Assembly: GCA_965234685.1 (NCBI GenBank)
Contig: OZ248539.1
Coordinates: 992,001 to 1,056,000 of the forward strand
Length of the DNA: 64,000 nt
Direction: 5' to 3'
Origin: Fimbriimonas planktonicus
Lineage (GTDB): Bacteria > Armatimonadota > Fimbriimonadia > Fimbriimonadales > Fimbriimonadaceae
Under the pieces are notes generated by a model. It was given only the letters and a program-made list of their open reading frames with translations. It ran no database searches and was not told where the DNA came from. Position 1 is the first letter of the stretch; each line of letters opens with the position of its first letter. Positions 60,806 through 64,000 of this stretch are shown here, piece by piece. Made by a program: the position numbers and the translations under genes.

Positions 60806-61495
60806 ATGCAAAACATTGGTTTCGTCCGCGCTGCATACACCGAAGAGCTTCGAGCTATTGAGCACGATTTGCTTGAGATGGGCGCGCGTGCGGAGCACAT
60901 GGTCGAAATGGCGATCGATAGTTTGACTCGCCTCGACAACGACTTGGCAATGGAAGTTTTGCGCAAGGACGACGAGATCGATGAGCAGGATCTCAGCATC
61001 GAGTCGCGATGCTTGCGCTTCATGGCCCTTCAGCAGCCACTAGCGGGAGATTTTCGTATCATCGGCACTGCGCTGAAGGTCATCACCGATATCGAGCGCA
61101 TTGGCGATCTAGCCGTTGACGTTGCGAAGATCGGCATGAAGATCGAGAAAGAGTTTGGAAATGCCGATGTGGTGGACATTCCGAGGATGGGTGCGCTCGC
61201 CCGGGAAATGCTTCGACTCTCGCTTCAGGCGTATTCCCAGCACGATACAGCGCTGATTGCACGCGTGAATCAGCTTGAGGACGAAGTCGACGAGATGTAC
61301 CGCGTCTTGCGCGGGCAAATCTTTGAGAACATGAAACTCAGCCAGGAGAATGTCATCACCGACGGCTGGCTCCTCATGGCAATTCATCACGTGGAGCGCA
61401 TTGCCGACCACGCCCTCAACATCTCGGAGCGAGTGAAGTACATGGTTACCGGGACCTTCCGAGACTCCGTTGCGCCGCCTGAAGCAACAAGCTAA
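60806..61495 (+). CDS. phoU: Phosphate signalling protein PhoU
   Basis: 229 residues, all helical, with two repeats of a three-helix bundle: L-x-x-M-G-x2-A-E-x-M-V in the first half and ENVITDGWLLMAIHHVERIADHALNI in the second. The metal-binding motif E-x3-D-x3-D-like RIGDLAVDVAK (near 90) is present. PhoU links the Pst transporter to the PhoR kinase. No pst or phoBR genes are in the window. Confidence 0.92.
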   Translation: MQNIGFVRAAYTEELRAIEHDLLEMGARAEHMVEMAIDSLTRLDNDLAMEVLRKDDEIDEQDLSIESRCLRFMALQQPLAGDFRIIGTALKVITDIERIGDLAVDVAKIGMKIEKEFGNADVVDIPRMGALAREMLRLSLQAYSQHDTALIARVNQLEDEVDEMYRVLRGQIFENMKLSQENVITDGWLLMAIHHVERIADHALNISERVKYMVTGTFRDSVAPPEATS

Positions 61496-61533
61496 AGCTA
61501 AATTGCACCATCTGGCCATTGCTCATCGTTTGA

Positions 61534-62022
61534 ATGGGTATGGATCTCGGTTTAGTTTTGGCAGCGTTAGTTCCAGGGGTGGTCGCGCCAATCTTTCCGT
61601 CCATTGTCTTTAAAAGCCCAGACATCGTCGTTTTCGAAGTCAGCCGGACGAAGCCTTCGAGCGTTCCAAAGTTGTCGGAAGTGCGATTTCGAGTTCTCGA
61701 TCTTGCCGGGAAGATGGTCGCAGATTCCGATCGCCGAGGCTTGCCCGTGTTTGTAACCCCGACAAACTCTGACCCTATGCTGGCGATCATGACCGCAGAT
61801 CTTGCACCTGGTCGTCTCCGATTGGTCTATCTGCCGGCCGAGCATCGGTTCCGAAATCATCTGGCCGTAGGCAGCGGCGCGCTGTTCGTGTGGGTGTCGG
61901 TTCGGCCAGCGAACGAAGCGGAGGTATATTCGAAGCTAGATGAAGGAGGAGTTGCGCGAACTTTGGCGCTACCGAGAGCTTCTCTTTACCATCGTCGAAC
62001 GCGATCTTCGGATTCGCTATAA
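61534..62022 (+). CDS. Hypothetical exported protein overlapping the ABC-2 permease
   Basis: 162 residues. A hydrophobic start (MGMDLGLVLAALVPGVVAPIF) is followed by a beta-rich body (EVRFRVLDLAGKMVADSDRRGLPVFV; GRLRLVYLPAEHRF). Its last 83 bases overlap the permease gene in another frame; the protein may really end earlier or the overlap may be genuine. Unknown family. Codon use before the overlap resembles neighbours. Confidence 0.45.
   Translation: MGMDLGLVLAALVPGVVAPIFPSIVFKSPDIVVFEVSRTKPSSVPKLSEVRFRVLDLAGKMVADSDRRGLPVFVTPTNSDPMLAIMTADLAPGRLRLVYLPAEHRFRNHLAVGSGALFVWVSVRPANEAEVYSKLDEGGVARTLALPRASLYHRRTRSSDSL
61925..61930 (+). promoter_or_regulatory. -10-like TATATT before the ABC-2 permease
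   Basis: TATATT ends nine bases before ATG 61940, within the 3' part of the overlapping upstream ORF. A GGAGG lies 16 bases upstream of the ATG, too far for normal initiation. Confidence 0.4.
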
Positions 62023-62797
62023 GAACAGCGCGCTCGGATTCCTTTGGTCGCTGATCATTCCCATAGTAACGACCGGTGTTCTGACCTTTGTGTATGGCTA
62101 CCTGGCGAACAACGGTGTCAGCAACTTTAGCGCGTACGTCATGGCGGCGTACCTACCGTATCTGTTCTTCCAGCAGTCGATTCTGGACTCCGCGCAGTCG
62201 GTCTTGTCGCAAGTGCCGCTGATCAAGAAGATTTACTTCCCGCGCGAGTTACTGCCGCTGGGGATCATCATCGCCAACTTCATTCACTTGCTGTTGGGCT
62301 GGCTGGTCTTCTTTGCGTTCCTCGGGTTCATCTACCTTCGAAATCCGCAGGTGAATCCGTTCCAACTCAGCACAATTCAGCTGCCGTTGTTGATGCTGAT
62401 TTCACTCTTCCTGTCAACGGGTCTCGGTTTGATCGTGTCAGCGCTCAACACCTTCTACGAAGATGTGAAGTACCTGACGGGTGTGGCGATGTACCTGCTG
62501 TTCTTCCTGTCGCCCATCACTTACACCTCCGAGACGGTCGCGTACTCCAACATCAATCAGCGCACCAATGGGATGTTGTTCAGCCTGTATCACCTGAACC
62601 CAATCGCGGCGCTGTCGACTGGCTATCGGCAAGCCCTACTTGCGCCCGCGAGCATCACCATCGGAAACACTACGCATCCGCCGATCGGCATGAAGCCGAT
62701 GTACCTGTACATCGCGGCGGCCGTTTCCGTGGTGGTGCTGATCGGTGGCTACGCCATGTTCAACCGGATGAAGTGGCGCTTCGTGGAGCGGCCATGA
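61940..62797 (+). CDS. ABC-2 type polysaccharide/polyol phosphate exporter permease
   Basis: 285 residues, six predicted membrane helices. The amphipathic N-terminus ELRELWRYRELLFTIVERDLRIRYKNSALGFLWSLIIP is the classic Wzm/TagG start; later NLNPIAALSTGYRQALL-like LNPIAALSTGYRQALL closes the family pattern. It exports O-antigen, capsule or teichoic acid-like lipid-linked polymers together with the next gene (ATGA overlap). A glycosyltransferase follows on the other strand. Confidence 0.93.
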   Translation: MKEELRELWRYRELLFTIVERDLRIRYKNSALGFLWSLIIPIVTTGVLTFVYGYLANNGVSNFSAYVMAAYLPYLFFQQSILDSAQSVLSQVPLIKKIYFPRELLPLGIIIANFIHLLLGWLVFFAFLGFIYLRNPQVNPFQLSTIQLPLLMLISLFLSTGLGLIVSALNTFYEDVKYLTGVAMYLLFFLSPITYTSETVAYSNINQRTNGMLFSLYHLNPIAALSTGYRQALLAPASITIGNTTHPPIGMKPMYLYIAAAVSVVVLIGGYAMFNRMKWRFVERP

Positions 62798-63576
62798 GCG
62801 AGGCAATGGCAACTCGCACACCAACGATTTCGGTTCGGAATCTGCGCAAGAAGTTTCGGGTCAGCAACTCCGCCATTGGCGGATTGAAAACCCTTCTGCT
62901 TTGGTGGAAGAAGCGCTCCGTCCGCGAGTTTGAGGTCCTAAAGGGGCTCGACTTTGATTGTTATCCTGGCGAATGCGTGTCCGTGATCGGGCGAAACGGA
63001 GCGGGGAAGAGCACGTTGCTTGCGATCCTGGCTCGGGTCTACCGACAAACATCGGGCGAAGTCAAAGTAAATGGCCGCATCGCTCCGTTGCTGGAACTCG
63101 GCGCTGGTTTCCACCCCGACCTGACCGGGATGGAGAACATCATTTTCAACGGCGTTGTCCTTGGCTTAACGCGAAAGCAGATTCGAGAGCGGATCCCGCA
63201 GATCATTGAATTCTCCGAACTTGGCGACAGCATCAACTCGCCGGTCCGAAGCTACTCCAGCGGCATGCTCGCGCGGCTTGGATTTGCCGTGGCAATCCAC
63301 GTGGATGCAGACATCCTTTTAGTGGACGAAGTCTTGAGCGTCGGTGACTATGCCTTTGAGCAAAAGTGCTACGACCGAGTTGACCGATTCCGCAAGGAAG
63401 GCGGAACGATTCTCATGGTCTCGCACAACTTGCAGGCGGTTGAGCGTTTTAGCGACCGGTGCGTTTGGCTACGTGACGGGCAGATGGTCATGAGTGGCCT
63501 TCCCGACGACGTCCTGGCCGCCTATCTCAAGGACCAAGTTTCGGCCCAAGTCGCGGAAACCCCAGCACCTGAGTAA
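62794..63576 (+). CDS. Polysaccharide exporter ATPase (Wzt/TagH-type)
   Basis: 260 residues from ATG 62794, overlapping the permease stop. Walker A GRNGAGKS (66-73), signature YSSGMLARLGFAVAIH, Walker B ILLVDEVLSVGD and an H-loop MVSHNL. The C-terminal carbohydrate-binding domain of Wzt is missing, so it resembles KpsT/TagH-type or short Wzt ATPases. Its 3' end overlaps the convergent glycosyltransferase by 50 bases. Confidence 0.93.
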   Translation: MSEAMATRTPTISVRNLRKKFRVSNSAIGGLKTLLLWWKKRSVREFEVLKGLDFDCYPGECVSVIGRNGAGKSTLLAILARVYRQTSGEVKVNGRIAPLLELGAGFHPDLTGMENIIFNGVVLGLTRKQIRERIPQIIEFSELGDSINSPVRSYSSGMLARLGFAVAIHVDADILLVDEVLSVGDYAFEQKCYDRVDRFRKEGGTILMVSHNLQAVERFSDRCVWLRDGQMVMSGLPDDVLAAYLKDQVSAQVAETPAPE

Positions 63577-64000
63577 AGATTCGAAGTTGTTCGCGGAAGC
63601 GGGGCACTCTCCCAACGGTCAGAAGGGTTAGAAGTCCCCAGATAAGCACGCGGTAAAGCGCTCCGAGTCGGTCGAGAAGGAAGCAAACGGCCGAAGCAAA
63701 CTTGCCGTGATGAATCTCGAAGTACAGCTCCTTTCCTCGGTTGTACAGGCCAACGGCTCGAGCCCGGTTCTTGCTGCTTGAGCCCAGCTCATGCGTGAAC
63801 TTGGCGTACGGAACGTAGAGAATCTTCCCTTGGGTCGAGAGACGAAGGCATAGGTCGGTGTCTTCGCAGTAAAGAAAGAACCGCTCGTCCCACTTGAGGT
63901 GAGACCTGCGAGTCATCAAGCATGCTCCCATCACCTGGGGCGTCTCGGTCGGCCCATCGGTTCGCACGAGCTGGTGCGTGTTCCAGTACGGTGAAAACAA
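63527..64000 (-). CDS. Glycosyltransferase family 2, 3' part (truncated by window)
   Basis: Open in frame to the window edge, so the N-terminal GT-A part is missing. The visible 157 residues hold the acceptor-side motif WDERFFLYCEDTDLCLRLSTQG with the ED catalytic-base pattern of rhamnosyltransferase-like GT2 enzymes, followed by a hydrophobic C-terminal region (VLIWGLLTLLTVG). The annotated TTG at the edge is not a credible start. Next to the polysaccharide exporter, it probably builds the exported glycan. Confidence 0.88.
   Translation of the reverse strand: MFSPYWNTHQLVRTDGPTETPQVMGACLMTRRSHLKWDERFFLYCEDTDLCLRLSTQGKILYVPYAKFTHELGSSSKNRARAVGLYNRGKELYFEIHHGKFASAVCFLLDRLGALYRVLIWGLLTLLTVGRVPRFREQLRIFTQVLGFPRLGPKLGP

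Noticed and set aside
1..64000. CRISPR array, integrated phage, transposon or tRNA genes
   Set aside because: No repeated spacer-like units, integrase or transposase genes, terminal repeats or tRNA cloverleaf sequences were seen.

Overview
The window looks like ordinary chromosome from a member of the Armatimonadota, most likely class Fimbriimonadia. This is inferred from two prepilin-like proteins with near-identical N-termini (FTLIELLVVIAIIAILAA followed by a PVFAQAKEAAK stretch), a PEP-CTERM protein, a very large SBBP-repeat surface protein, and heavy use of the arginine codon CGA even in rpoC. There is no rRNA, tRNA, CRISPR array, transposase or prophage. Genes are tightly packed on both strands, and no gap exceeds 300 bases.

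Layout. 1-5010: end of an upstream gene, a strong terminator, then rpoC alone, whose trigger loop carries an insertion of about 110 residues. 5120-14359: PEP-CTERM protein, peroxiredoxin-like protein, S10 peptidase, MFS transporter, two DinB-like proteins, a DUF2237 protein, two TlpA-like proteins facing each other (one without active-site cysteines), and a DNA glycosylase. 14426-22253: TIM-barrel isomerase, the 1737-residue surface protein, a CrtI-like oxidoreductase. 22250-30099: phosphoglycerate mutase, a third DinB protein, a nuclease/phosphatase-like enzyme, prepilin operon, RluE-like pseudouridine synthase, acyl-CoA dehydrogenase, VPS10/BNR propeller. 30113-38055: rsmG, DUF2202 protein, a BMP-type ABC importer operon ending in a tandem PTPS/QueD protein, then sucC on the other strand. 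38088-42397: SMP-30 family protein, an unknown secreted protein, isocitrate dehydrogenase-like enzyme, and a TPP riboswitch that unexpectedly precedes a prepilin gene.

42413-50504 is one long minus-strand run: HAD hydrolase, a GH42-like protein with disordered basic tails, era, a protein resembling the ZipA C-terminal domain, pyrH, frr and uppS. 50546-52982 holds ridA, a quinate-dehydrogenase-like gene and a homologue of cyanobacterial acyl-ACP reductase. 52992-64000 contains HEAT and LemA proteins, purL, a TPR protein, nadK, an orphan OppF-type ATPase, phoU, a polysaccharide-type ABC exporter and the 3' part of a glycosyltransferase gene.

The most striking window-wide signal is regulatory. 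At least 13 genes have a TANNNT hexamer only 4-10 bases before the start codon and no evident Shine-Dalgarno sequence, which suggests widespread leaderless transcription. The best candidates for new biology are the RpoC trigger-loop insertion, the GH42-like protein with a repeated short motif in its tail, the ZipA-like protein beside era, the BMP transporter plus tandem PTPS operon, and the TPP riboswitch upstream of a pilin gene.
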